A DNA stretch of 64,000 nt from Lepus europaeus. Taxonomy: Eukaryota; Chordata; Mammalia; Lagomorpha; Leporidae. The notes under the pieces are model-generated. The model made no database searches and was not told where the DNA came from. It saw only the letters and a list, made by a program, of their open reading frames with translations. The stretch covers positions 51,283,612 to 51,347,611 of the forward strand of contig NC_084847.1 in assembly GCF_033115175.1 (NCBI RefSeq). The letters run 5' to 3'. Positions 54,624 through 64,000 of the stretch are shown here, piece after piece. The number at the start of each line of letters is the position of its first letter. Position 1 is the stretch's first letter. A program made the position numbers and the translations under genes.

Positions 54624-54629
54624 TTTAAT
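54624..54629 (-). terminator. Candidate poly(A) signal of the BICDL-like gene
   Basis: ATTAAA on the minus strand, 41 bases past the BICDL-like stop. It lies next to the ABHD11 AATAAA in the 15-base block CTTTAATGAATAAAG, so both transcripts would end over each other's last exon region. Confidence 0.45.
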
Positions 54630-54630
54630 G

Positions 54631-54636
54631 AATAAA
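54631..54636 (+). terminator. ABHD11: ABHD11 poly(A) signal
   Basis: AATAAA 98 bases after the ABHD11 stop, giving a very short 3' UTR. One base separates it from an ATTAAA on the other strand (54629-54624). Confidence 0.85.
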
Positions 54637-54669
54637 GACTGTACTCCCAGAGTCCCGACCGGAGCTCTC

Positions 54670-55331
54670 TCACCGCCAGCGCCCCCACTGGCCCAGGGCG
54701 AAGTGGGCCCGGGAGCGTTTCGGGGTCCCGGCCGTTTCGGGGCCCCCATGGGCTCCCGGGGTGCCCCTGGACTCCCTCTGTAGCTGACTCTGCACCTGCT
54801 GCCTCACCAGCTGCTGCACGTCCTCCTACAGGCCGGGGAGCAGGTTCAGGGCCAACCCCGTGCCCGTCGCCCCGCACCTCCCAGGCCCACCGGCAGCTCC
54901 CTACCTCCCAGGCCTCCACCTCCTGCCTCAGCCTCAGTTTCTCCTCCAGGACCTCCAGCAGCTGGGCCTCCACCGCACGCAGCCTGGCCTTGCACGTGTC
55001 CAGCTCGGCCTCCACTGCACGCTTCCTGCGGGTGGCAGGGACAGCGGCCTGGGGGTGCGGCCACGGCCCCCGCTTCAGTGACTGGTGTACGTGGCCCGCC
55101 CCGCCCCCTCCCCTGGCAGGACAGGGCCCTCCCCGCCCCCCACTCCCAGCAGCCTCCTCACTTGGCGATGGCTTCATCTCGCTCCTGGAGGACTTGGTCC
55201 AGGGAGGGCGCCGGCGGGGCGTCCCCCAGTGCTCCAGCTGCTCGGGGTTCCCAGTGCTCGCGCGGAGTGACAGGCGACGAGGCTGGGGCTTGCTGGGACG
55301 AGGTGTCCACTCTGAGCCCTTTCACTCTGGC
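54670..55331 (-). CDS. C-terminal exons of a BICDL-like (BICD-family-like cargo adaptor) gene, partial
   Basis: Three minus-strand exons are supported: about 55331-55162 (5' limit uncertain), 55025-54905 and 54825-54670, with GT-AG borders and matching phases. They read …LDQVLQERDEAIAK, KRAVEAELDTC…QEVEAWE, and EDVQQLVRQQVQSQLQ… to a stop at 54670. The pattern matches the C-terminus of BICDL2 as I remember it: RDEA, then exactly 46 residues to the end of EAW, then an acidic-acidic-hydrophobic-Gln and a QQ…SQ…E tail. The middle is a heptad coiled coil. BICDL proteins link dynein-dynactin or Rab cargo. A third human paralogue is, I believe, listed as pseudogene BICDL3P; unchecked. Upstream exons (the N-terminal coiled coil) were not found between 55332 and 63600, so the gene may be broken, diverged or extend past SINEs. 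No stop interrupts the three exons. Confidence 0.7.
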
Positions 55332-56583
55332 CTAGGCCCTGGCGTTGATAGCAGGAGGGAAGGGGCTGAGGCCTCCTGCACCCGCTCCCCAGCACCCCAC
55401 TCCCAGCAGGACTTGGGCCTGTGTGGCCCCCGCCTGGCCTGCGGGCAGGCAGTGTGGGCAGGGCATTCGGACCCCCGAGCGGACAAGGACGCTCACCCTG
55501 TCCTCTGGAAATACCCAGTCAGTGGCTTTAGAAGGACACTTACCCCTTGAAGGCCCGGGACAGAGACGGTGGCCTGGCGACTGGGGCTCCTCTCAGCGGG
55601 GTGGGGCAGGCAAAGGACATGGCCCTTTGCCCTCCCTCCTGGGTGAGGCCCTCCCTGGCAAGTCCCGCCCCCAGGAAGCAGGTGCCCCCGCCTGCCCTTC
55701 TGCAGCCTGGAATGCTGAGCTGGCCCATTGCGTTCCCAGCCACTTCCTGTGCAGGTGCACATGCCTCACTCTGCCCCAAGGGGGCGCTCTGCCGACAGAG
55801 CAAGGAGGGTCAGAGCCAGGACTGCTCCCACCCCACCATCAGCCTGAAGGTAGCTTGGCTGGGACCATCCACATGTGGAACCATCCTCTCATGAGCTGCA
55901 GTCAGAAGGAAAAGTGGGTTCCCCAGAGCGTTCCGAATCCCCATCCCCATCTCCCACAGTCCCGACCTGCCCATCCAGGAGCTGGGGGCACCTGACCCTC
56001 AGGGCCTCAGCACACCCCCCAGGCGGTTGTCCCTCTCCACAAACAAGTACCTTGGGCGCCCTGACAACATGTGCAGAGGGGGACTGCCTCTCCCCCAGGC
56101 TTCGGAGCCAGGCTGCAACCTGTGGGGGGCGGGAGGGTTAGGTTTTCAACGCCTCAACAGCGACAGTTTCCTCCAGTTTCCCCTGGGAGCCCTCTGTAGT
56201 GGTGACCCCTAGTTGTCCCTTCCCCCAGGGTTGGGAGCCCACTCAGCCAGGGCTGGGCTCTCACAGCCTGTGAGCTGACCCCAGTACCCTTCTCCATGTC
56301 TGGGAAGCCCTTGTGTGCCATGATCCAGGCATCACCCCTGCCCCCCAGGGACACCCCCTCCCCCAGGTAGCATGGCTGTAATCCCAGAGGGGCGGTGGGG
56401 GGGGGGGGGACGGGTGCCAGGACAGTGGGAGGTGACAGAGCCCCTCACAGCTGCCCGAAAGGGGCTCTGCACAAACTTGCCCGCCGGGGGGCGCTGCAGG
56501 CCCTCAGGGCTTGGCCAGGCATTCAACTTTGCATTTTACAGGGATTGCAAACTGCTCCCTTCCCAAAAAAAATCCCTTTTAGG

Positions 56584-56626
<43 letters not shown>

Positions 56627-56975
56627 ATGTATATATATGTATATGTATATCCATGGTACCAAAGCATGCTGGGTTGTCTCATCTCCCTGGCCTCCCCCAT
56701 CTACCACAGCTCCCAGCCTGGGAGTGGCGTGACCTTGAGGTTTTTGAAGGTGACAGGAAGTTACTTTGTAGCCCATCCAATCTTTCAGTGTTACCCGTCT
56801 TGGGCAGAAACCCCATGAAGTGATGGGGATACCCAGTGTCGGCTAGAGTGCACATAAGTGTACACGCACACAGGTGTGCACACGGAGTGCAGCACACGTT
56901 ACAGCTTAGACCTTAAACTCCAGTGTAGAGGCACTGGTGGGAGGCAGAAACATCACAAGAGTCAGCCTCGCTTTC
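55332..56975. other. Region where upstream BICDL-like exons would be expected
   Basis: Minus-strand donor-like words occur (for example GTAAGT near 55543), but no exon with convincing coiled-coil or BICDL similarity was found. Contains the TA/TG repeat. Confidence 0.35.
56587..56650. repeat. TA/TG microsatellite
   Basis: (TA)n about 56587-56618, then GTGTGTATGTATATATATG. Confidence 0.95.
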
Positions 56976-57240
56976 ACTTTTTTTTTTTTTTTTTTAAGAT
57001 TGATTTATTTGAAAGAGAGAGAGGGATCTTCCATTTGCTGGTTCGTTCCTCAAATGGCCACAAAGGCCAGGGCTGAGCCAGGTCTAAGCCAAGAGCTTCA
57101 TCCGGGTCTCCCACGCGGGTGCAGGGGCCCAAGCACTGGCCACCTGCTGCTGCTTTCCCAGGCCATAGCAGAGAGCTGGATTGGAAGTGGAGCAGCCAGC
57201 ACTCCAGCCAGCTTGCTGGTGTCATAGGCGATGCCTAGGC
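56976..57240 (-). mobile_element. CSINE, partly deleted
   Basis: Starts with a 19-T run and AAGATTGATTTATTTG, ends near GGTGTCATAGGCGATGCC. Confidence 0.88.
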
Positions 57241-57879
57241 CCCCCTCTCTCCTGTGTTTGTCATCCCCTTTCCCCAACAGTGAGAGACGTCACGTACCAG
57301 TTCAGTCCTGTGTAGGGCTAGTCTCCTGGCACGGCTGGGCTCCCCCTGACTTCCGTGTCATTTTCAGTACGGGCTCGGTTCCCGCAGGGCCACCTCGCCC
57401 GGCACCTCCTGCCAATGCCGTCACCCCCACGTGGCCTGGCTGCCACTGGGCTGTCAGATGTTCCCAAGGCTTTTACAGGCGTTCATTCATGCTAGAAATA
57501 TTTACTGGCATAGGTGTGTTTGCAGGTGATGGGCACGGAACAGTGGGATAGACAGAATCCCCTGACCTGGGGAAGAGAGAGAGAACAGAAAAACACCTGT
57601 GTGCTCAATGCCAGGTGCTGCGGAGAACAAGGAAGTGGGGCAGGGGCCGAGGGCGGGCCAGGAAGTGCTGTGTCCTGTAATTCTGGGGTTACCATAAGAG
57701 CTCACAGCGCCAGCCACTGCACCGTCCTAAACACCTGCCAGGGAATGCGTTGTGCTTCCAGCAAGACTGAAGAGGGCGCTGGAGAGCCCTTGGCTCTGAC
57801 AGCGACAGTGGGAGGCGGGGCGGCCCGGGTCAGATTTAGGAGCCGCGAGAAGGGGGAGCGAGGACCCCACTCCGTGGGA
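57241..57879. other. Unassigned DNA with L2 relic
   Basis: No gene recognised. Confidence 0.4.
57475..57660 (-). mobile_element. L2-like fragment
   Basis: CGTTCATTCATGCTAGAAATATT… and GACAGAATCCCCTGACC resemble antisense L2. Confidence 0.5.
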
Positions 57880-58110
57880 CACGCTGCTGCTTGCAACGCC
57901 AGCATCCCTTACCCAAGCACCGGTTCGTGTCCCGGCTGCCAGCTCCCTGCTCATGCGCCTGGGAAGTCGGGAATTTGGCCTGAGTTCTTGGGGCCCTGCT
58001 CCCAGAGGGAGTCCCTGGCTCCTGGGTTTAGCCTGGCCCAGCCCCAGCCGTTGTGAGCATCTGGAGAGTGAACCAGCAGAGAGGTGCACTCTCTGCCTCT
58101 CAACTTTATT
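57880..58110 (+). mobile_element. CSINE, old and shortened
   Basis: GCATCCCTTACCCAAGCACCGG, TTCGTGTCCCGGCTGCC and GAGTGAACCAGCAGAGAGG; no AATAAA tail. Confidence 0.8.
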
Positions 58111-59339
58111 TTAACTGCAGAAAAATGTGTGATTTTAAATATTTAGCTTTTGCATATCTTGGCTACATTTTACAAGTAGGGAGTCCACCATTCACCCGTA
58201 TCTCTGAGAGTTCAAGCCAGAGTAGTGGGCCTACTTTTCCTATTAACTTTTTCATTGGAAGAAGGCAATGAACACATTCAGGAAAACGGTGAGTTCCATC
58301 TGATCCAGCAGCCACTATGGAGTGCGGCTCGTTCTGCACCCGCCACACACCCACCCCCCTGCTGCTGGCCCAGGAGGGCCGTGCCCTGCCCTGGAAGACG
58401 GCTTCGGGCTCATGGTGGACGCGGAGGGGGAGACAGCTGGGGAGGGGTGGCCGTCAGAACTGGCCTGCTGGGCCCTTCGGGAGAGCCGAAACACAGACAC
58501 ATACACACAGCTACACCCACACACATGCTCACACATGTACACATACATTCACATACACGCTCACGCGCGCACACATGCACATGTACACACGTGTGCGCGC
58601 ACATGCACTCACACGTGTCTCTCCTCTCAGCACAAGGCTGCTTGGCCAGCAACTGTGGTTGCCAGGTGGTTCTGAGGTGGGTGAGGTGGCCGCGAGGCGA
58701 CGCCGGCTTTGCCCGGCAGGGGGCAGCAGCTCCCAACGGCAGGGCTCCCGCAGGCGGGCCGTGGGCTCACCGGGCAGCCTCCCAGCCATGGAAACCTGGA
58801 CCTGTACAGCGCTGCCCAGCGCCCGACTTCCCCGCCAGGGCCCCTCTGCAGGAGTGCGGGGACCCAGGGCATCTAATGCTGCTGCCTGGAACGCAACCGC
58901 TGTCACGTTCAGTTCCTCTCCATCCAGCCCGCACCTGGCAGGGGGCATTCCAGGTGCACCTGCGGGCCTTGCTTCTGCCAGCGCCCGCCCACTCCCCACC
59001 CCCTGCCTCCCACACACCCCCAAACGCACTCCCTGGACCATGTGCTTCAACCTTCCGGTCCAGCCCGACTCCCAAGCCCCCAGGGGTGTCTGCTGGGCCC
59101 TCAGGCTGCCCCCCGCCCTTCCCCAGACCTGCTCCTCCTCCAGGACACAGAGCCCGAAGCCAAGGGGCCGCTTCCCCATCACCAGGGCCTGCGGCTTCTG
59201 GTCCAGGGCTCTGGCCAGCCTGCCGGCTGTTTTCACCTCCTACCACACACCTGTGTTCTCTCCCCCACTGAAACAAGGTAGCACAGTGCTAAGCAAGTAT
59301 CTTGGATGTCTTTCATCTTTCTCTCCAGCCCAACTGGTG
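58111..59339. other. Unassigned DNA with CA/CACG tract
   Basis: Two overlapping open frames of about 346 codons run through the microsatellite and lack homology; not annotated as genes. Confidence 0.45.
58495..58620. repeat. Impure CA/CACG alternating tract
   Basis: Alternating purine-pyrimidine ACAC, CACATGC and CGCGCG words, a candidate left-handed-DNA tract. Confidence 0.9.
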
Positions 59340-59680
59340 TTTTTTTTTTTTTTTTAAGGTTTATTTATAGGAAAGGCAGAGTGACAGAGAGGGACAGAGA
59401 CAGAGAGAGAGAGAGAGAGAGAGCAAGACCTTCCATCTCCTGGTTCACTCCCCCAAATGGTTGCAACAGCCAGAGGTGGGCCAGGCTGGAGCCAGGAGCC
59501 AGGAGCTCCATCCGGGTCTCCCACGTGGGTGCGGGGGCCCAAGCACTTGGCCCATCTTCCGCTGCCTTCCCAGGTGCATTAGCAGGGAGCTGGATCGGAC
59601 ACAGAACAGGACTTGATCCCAGACATGCGAATATGGGATGCAGACATCCAAGGTGGTGGCTTAACTCACAGGGCCACGAG
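59340..59680 (-). mobile_element. CSINE
   Basis: T run, AAGGTTTATTTATAGG, GA tract 59398-59423, degraded head at AACTCACAGGGCCACG. Confidence 0.9.
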
Positions 59681-60281
59681 CCCCAGCCTGGCCTTTCGCT
59701 CCTGGACACGAGCAACCCTCCAGCCATCTCTTCCACGCTGCCGCCGAGGGCCTCTTCCCCGGCTGCAAAAACCCACCTGGTTCCCAGCCCTGACGTCCCC
59801 CTGAACGCCGGACTCACAGGGGCAACCGCCCACTCTTGCCCTCGCCATGGGGTCGTCCAAGGGGCAGCCCCAAATCCACAGGTGCGGCCCCCGCCCCCGG
59901 CATTCACTGCCCCTCATCCAGCCTCCCCCAACCCCCACCCTGCACGCGCCAGCCTTGCACGTGGCCACTCGGTCTTTTCCGTTGGCCAGGCCACCACCTC
60001 GGCCTGGGCATCCTGGACTCCTCCCTTTCCCTTTCTCTTGGTCCCTCCCAGCCTCCCACCCTGGGTATCCCTCTAGCAAGGCCCTGTTGGCCCCGCCTTT
60101 AAAACACCCCGGATGTGGCCATCCCCTCCCCCACCTTCTGTCCAGCCCTGTCTCTCACCTGTGTTCCTGCAGAGACCCCTTCAGGGACACTGCTGTCTGT
60201 CCTCAGCCGGAGCGATCCAGACAGAACCAGGGGTGGACTGCGTCCCTGCTCTGCTCAGATCCCTCCTGGGAGGTGGTGGGA
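59681..60281. other. Unassigned C-rich DNA
   Basis: No gene recognised. Confidence 0.4.
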
Positions 60282-60598
60282 GCTGGGCGCAGTGGCCAAG
60301 CCGCCACCTGGGAGGCCCGCTTCCCATATGGGCATGCCTGTGCGTGAGCCCCGGCTGCACCGCCTCTGACTCCAGCCTCCTGCTCATGAGCACCCTGGGA
60401 GGCACTGGTGACGGCTCAGGTACTGGGGGCCCTGCCACCCGTGTGGGGTCCTGGGTTCAGTCCCAGGCTGCTGGCTTGGGCCTGGCCCAGCCCTGGCTGT
60501 TGTGGGCATTTGGAAACTGAACCAGCAGATGAAATCAACCTCTCTCTCTCTCTCTTTTCCTGTCAAATAAAAATACATAAAACAAAAAGTCTTAAAAT
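60282..60598 (+). mobile_element. CSINE, old copy
   Basis: GAGCTGGGCGCAGTGGCCAAG head, GTGGGCATTTGGAAACTGAACC body, TCAAATAAAAATAC tail. Confidence 0.87.
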
Positions 60599-60629
60599 TA
60601 AACAAATGGGGGAAAAACCCCTCCAGGGT

Positions 60630-60945
60630 TGGGGGGCATTGTGGTGCTGTGGGTTAAGCCACTGCTGGGGATGCCGGGATCCCATAACTGAGTGCAGGTT
60701 CGAGTCCCGGCTGCTCCCCTTCTAGTCCAGCTCCCTGCTAATGTGCCTGGGAAGCCGGGGGCCCATGGCCTCAGTCCTTGGGCTCCTGCCACACACGTGG
60801 GAGACCCCAATGGGGCTCCTGGCTTTGGCCTAGCCCAGTCTTGGCTATTTGTGGCCATCTGGGGGCGTGAAGCAGCAAATGGAAAAATCTGTCTCTCTCC
60901 CTTGCTGTCGCTCTGCCTTTCCAATACAAATCAATATATTTTAAG
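60630..60945 (+). mobile_element. CSINE
   Basis: GGGGGGCATTGTGGTGCTGTGG head, box B GGTTCGAGTCC; tail CCAATACAAATC. Confidence 0.9.
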
Positions 60946-61321
60946 CGCTCTGCTGTGGCCCCCGTCCACCCCCCACCCCCAGGGAAAGCTGAATGCTGCT
61001 CAGAAGGTCGCCCATGCTCCGCCCCTGTCCCCAGTCCCTGGCTGTACCTCCTCTGGACTCTTCCTCCCCCACCGTGCTACATTTTGGGTGTCAGCCTGAC
61101 TGGACTAAGGGGTTAGCGTAGGAGGCTGAGCAGGCCGGGAGGCGCAGGTGCCACCTGCTACAGAAGATGTGCTGGTCTCCTGCTCCCAGGGCTGGGACCC
61201 GCTCTGCTGCTGTGGATCCCAGAACGCCAAGCCCCGGCCTGCAGGCACCAGGGACCCACAGGTCCCCAGTCTGCCGGGAATGACATCATCTGTCTCCCTG
61301 CTTCCGCCGCCTTCACCGAGC
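60946..61321. other. Unassigned DNA
   Basis: No gene recognised. Confidence 0.4.
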
Positions 61322-61612
61322 CTTATGGATTTATTTCCTCTACTTGAAAGGTAGAGAAATAGAGACGGAGCGCCTCCTGCTGGTTCACTCCTCAAATGTC
61401 CACAATGGCTATGGACCAGGCCAGGCTGGAGCCTGGAGCCTGGAACTCCAGCCAGGTTTCCCATGTGGCGGTGGGGAGGCCCAAGCACTTGAGCTGTCAC
61501 TTGCTGCCTCCCAGGGCACCCAGAGCCAGGACTGGAACCCAGGCACTCGGATAAGGAAGGCAGGTGGCCCAAGTAGACCCTTAATGTCTGCACCAAACGT
61601 TCACCCCAACCT
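61322..61612 (-). mobile_element. CSINE, old copy
   Basis: ATGGATTTATTTCCTCTACTTG to TGCACCAAACGTTCACCCC; many differences from the common type. Confidence 0.82.
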
Positions 61613-61639
61613 TGTCAGCAACACCCAGCTGATTCCCAA

Positions 61640-61860
61640 CTTAAAGTGAGAAATCCCCCTGCCCACAAGCCCAGCAATCCCTACCTCTTTCGTGTCTTCT
61701 CTGAGCTTTCCAGGGCCTATTATCACCTTTACCCAGCCCATGGAGGCTGTGATGGCGAGGGCTCGTGTCTGTCTCATTCTCTGCCGTATCCCCAGCGTCT
61801 AAACTAGGCAGCACATAGTAGCTGCTCAGTGAATGCTCTTTGAAATGGACGGTATTGGAA
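61640..61860 (+). mobile_element. L2 3' end
   Basis: GTATCCCCAGCGTCTAAAC and GCACATAGTAGCTGCTCAGT (61796-61832) are characteristic; possibly continued by GGAAGCCTGCAACACCC near 62030. Confidence 0.6.
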
Positions 61861-62956
61861 AATCACTCCCCCTCGTCTGTACCACAAAGCTTAGCATTCA
61901 AGGCCCTGGGCTCACCTCCCACCTGACACTCACCTGGGTGCCACAGTGGGCCCCTGGGGTTCTCCAGACCACAGGACTCCGTGAGAGAGTGCTCCTCACC
62001 CTCCCCACACACACTCTGGCTCTTTCTCCAGGAAGCCTGCAACACCCTGCTCGGACGTCACCACCTCCGGGAAGCCGCCTTGTCTGTCTCCCCTCCTACA
62101 CGGGGAGCACCCCGAATACCGAACAGTGGCCTCAGTGCATGGCTGCCCGGGTCATGTTTGATGACTGGCTGACTGATTGAGGATGAGAGATGTCGGAAGA
62201 GCAGAGTTCATGGTGACAGGCTGGCATATATTCCTTTGTTCATTTTTCTTACTACTGCTTTAATATGTGTCTCCATCTCCGGGGGCAGGTGCAGTGTCTC
62301 CCCTTTTTCCCAAAGAGCCAGGCGCTGGGCTCTGGGGCTGCAGGCTCACTGTCCCCGGAGTCAGGCACCTCCCCCGCCACTTGGCCCCCATCACCCAGAG
62401 CAAGTGCCTGTAGCAGGTGAGTCTTCGCTTCTCTGACTAGCCGGGCCTTTGGAGCACTCGCAGTTGAGGCCTGGACAGCTTTCCGCAAGCAGTGCGCCTG
62501 TCTCCCAGGCCAGACCACATCAGAGCTTGTCCAGGAAGAAGCCAAGGCTGGCACGCTGCCCCCGCTCTGCCTGCCAGCCAGCTCACCTGTGCCCTCAGTC
62601 TGGGACAGGCGCCAGGCTCACCAGCGGCTGGGGCTAGGCTGGCTCCAGAGCAGAGCCTTGGCGGTCCTGGGCAGAGGGAAAAGGGGGCGTGTTCTTGGCT
62701 TGGAGTCGAGGGTCTGGGCTGTGCCAGTGGGGGGCAGCTGCTGGGATGCTGTCACAAGGAGAGACAGAGCCCTGGAGGGAGCACCTGTGACCGACTAACC
62801 AGCCCCTCTCCGCCCCTCCCCAGGTGCTGCTCGTCCCAGACCCAGCGGGCCCCGGCTTGTGGACAGGCAATGGGGTCTTCAGCCCACAGCTGGAGCTCAG
62901 GGCTGGAGATGCAGGGAAAGGGGAAGGGAAAGAAGAGGAAGTGCTATTGGGCCTGG
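61861..62956. other. Unassigned DNA upstream of STX1A
   Basis: Possible L2 continuation at its left; no exon with homology. The G run at 63339-63350 further right separates it from the STX1A island. Confidence 0.4.
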
Positions 62957-63271
62957 GGCCAGCGCTTGGTGTAGCAGGTAAAGCGGCCGCCTGCAGCGCT
63001 GGCATCCCATATGAGCACCGGTTCGAGTCCCGGCTGCTCCACTTCCCATCCAGCTCTCTGCTGTGGCCTGGGAAAACACTGGAAGATGGCCCAAGTCCTT
63101 GGGCCCTGTACCCACATGGGAGACCTGGAAGAAGCTCCTGGCTTCGGACTGGCCCAGCTCTGGCCATTGCGGTCATCTGGGGAGTGAACCAGTGGATGGA
63201 AGACCTCTCTCTCTCTGCCTCTGCCTCTCTGTAACTCTGTCAAATAAATAAATAAACCTTAAAAAAAAAAA
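62957..63271 (+). mobile_element. CSINE, full length, 0.5 kb before STX1A
   Basis: GGGGCCAGCGCTTGGTGTAGC head, box B GGTTCGAGTCC, tail TCAAATAAATAAATAAACC plus 11 A. Little diverged. Confidence 0.95.
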
Positions 63272-63487
63272 GCAAAAAGATCATCGTGCCCCAAGGATCG
63301 AGGGGTTCCTGCATCCTGCTGGAGCAGCCAACGCAAGGGGGGGGGGGGGCGCCCGCACTCTAAACCGAGAGATCCTGGGGCAGAGGCTGAGTCTGCACGA
63401 GGTGGTGTGACCAGTGGGAGGGGCCCGCGTCGGGGGCGGGGTTTGGGCAGGGGGCTGCTGCACGGAGTTCCAGCCGCAGCTGGAAGG

Positions 63488-63510
63488 GCTCATGGTGGTG
63501 GTGGTGGGGG
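63488..63510. repeat. GTG triplet repeat near the STX1A island
   Basis: (GGT)n in CATGGTGGTGGTGGTGGGGG. Confidence 0.9.
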
Positions 63511-63559
63511 AAGACTAGGGGCCCAGGTCCGGGATGCAGAGTGGGGAGGTGGTCGGGGC

Positions 63560-64000
63560 CGGGGCCGGGGCCAGGGCGGCCGCAGAGGATCCCGCGTCCA
63601 GGTCCCAGCTGGGGCGAAGGCCCAGGGCCCCCGGGCTCTGGGAGGGTGGGGGCGGGGCGGGGCGGGGCCGGGCCGGGGTCCCGGGGGCCGGGGCGGGGCC
63701 GCGCTGGCGCTGCGCAGCCGCGGGGCGGCCGCCGCGCATGCGGGGCTCACAGGGCTGCAGCCGGTGCCGCTGCCACTCCCGGGAGCATGAAGGACCGAAC
63801 CCAGGAGCTCCGCACGGTGAGTGCGGCCCCGCGCGCGGCCGCTCCTCGCCCGCGCCAGCGCCCCGGCTGCCTCCAGCCCCAGGCCTCCCGCGGCCCCTGC
63901 GCCCCCGGCCGGGGACGGGGGGACCCCGAGCCCCCTGCTCGTCCCGCCCCTTCGAAACCCTTCGGGGGTCCCCGGCACCCGCGCGCCCGGACGCCTCGGC
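63560..64000 (+). promoter_or_regulatory. STX1A: STX1A CpG-island promoter, 5' UTR and start of intron 1
   Basis: Very CpG-rich DNA with GGGGCGGGG words at 63650-63700, no TATA box, and CGCATGCG at 63734-63741 (an NRF1-like GCGCATGCGC relative: CCGCGCATGCGGG). Intron 1 begins at 63817 and continues to the window end. Confidence 0.6.
63787..63816 (+). CDS. STX1A: Syntaxin-1A, first coding exon (gene continues past window)
   Basis: ATG at 63787 begins MKDRTQELRT, identical to the syntaxin-1A N-terminus (the N-peptide that contacts Munc18), and a GTGAGT donor follows at 63817. Only 10 codons lie in the window; the Habc and SNARE domains are beyond the right edge. Syntaxin-1A is the presynaptic plasma-membrane t-SNARE for vesicle fusion. 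Identification rests on the exact N-terminus plus the syntenic position after ABHD11. Confidence 0.9.

Noticed and set aside
58529-59236. Possible upstream exon of the BICDL-like gene (frame with VLEEEQ)
   Set aside because: No heptad pattern and only a weak donor; similarity is limited to a Glu-rich tetrad.
58225-59357. Two overlapping frames of about 346 codons
   Set aside because: They cross a CA microsatellite and low-complexity GC-rich DNA, with no domain or homologue recognised.
62252-62554. A 100-codon minus-strand frame upstream of STX1A
   Set aside because: No homologue, no flanking splice logic, composition like surrounding DNA.

Overview
The window is mammalian nuclear DNA, almost certainly from a lagomorph and most likely European rabbit. 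The main evidence is roughly sixty copies of the lagomorph C-repeat (CSINE), a tRNA-derived SINE with a pyrimidine-rich middle and an AATAAA-rich tail. They fill about a quarter of the sequence. Five genes are recognisable from their protein sequence: METTL27, CLDN4, CLDN3, ABHD11 and the first coding exon of STX1A. From memory, this is the gene order of the Williams-Beuren interval (human 7q11.23), read in the reverse of the human direction.

Layout. 1-2740: SINEs and simple repeats. 2740-5846: METTL27 (+), five coding exons behind a CpG-rich promoter. 7003-8525: CLDN4 (-), one coding exon with a TATA box, convergent with METTL27. 8540-33800: about 25 kb between the two claudins, with many CSINEs, L1 fragments, an LTR fossil, a Tigger/MER2-like piece, a hAT-like element, MIRs, a 28-bp minisatellite and one GC-rich block with a consensus CRE. 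33400-35110: CLDN3 (+), one coding exon in a CpG island. 35111-52280: mostly repeats, including an L1 whose 5' part is inverted, plus a GC-rich block with E-boxes near 48.7-49.3 kb. 52280-54640: ABHD11 (+), six exons. 54624-55331: on the minus strand, the last three exons of a BICD-family-like cargo adaptor (BICDL), tail to tail with ABHD11. 55332-63600: repeats and unassigned DNA. 63600-64000: the STX1A CpG island and coding exon 1, cut by the window end.

How the genes relate. CLDN3 and CLDN4 are paralogous tight-junction proteins facing away from each other across the repeat-rich interval, so shared epithelial enhancers may lie there. METTL27 is a predicted SAM-dependent methyltransferase. 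ABHD11 is a mitochondrial serine hydrolase. STX1A is the neuronal plasma-membrane t-SNARE. These three share no pathway with the claudins or with each other; their linkage is simply conserved synteny.

The most unusual observations are the BICDL-like gene end and the compact two-way poly(A) element it shares with ABHD11; the METTL27 C-terminus, which reads in a different frame from the human protein as I remember it; and the probable use of a CSINE tail as the METTL27 poly(A) site. Exon borders, repeat borders and family names were read by eye without database searches.
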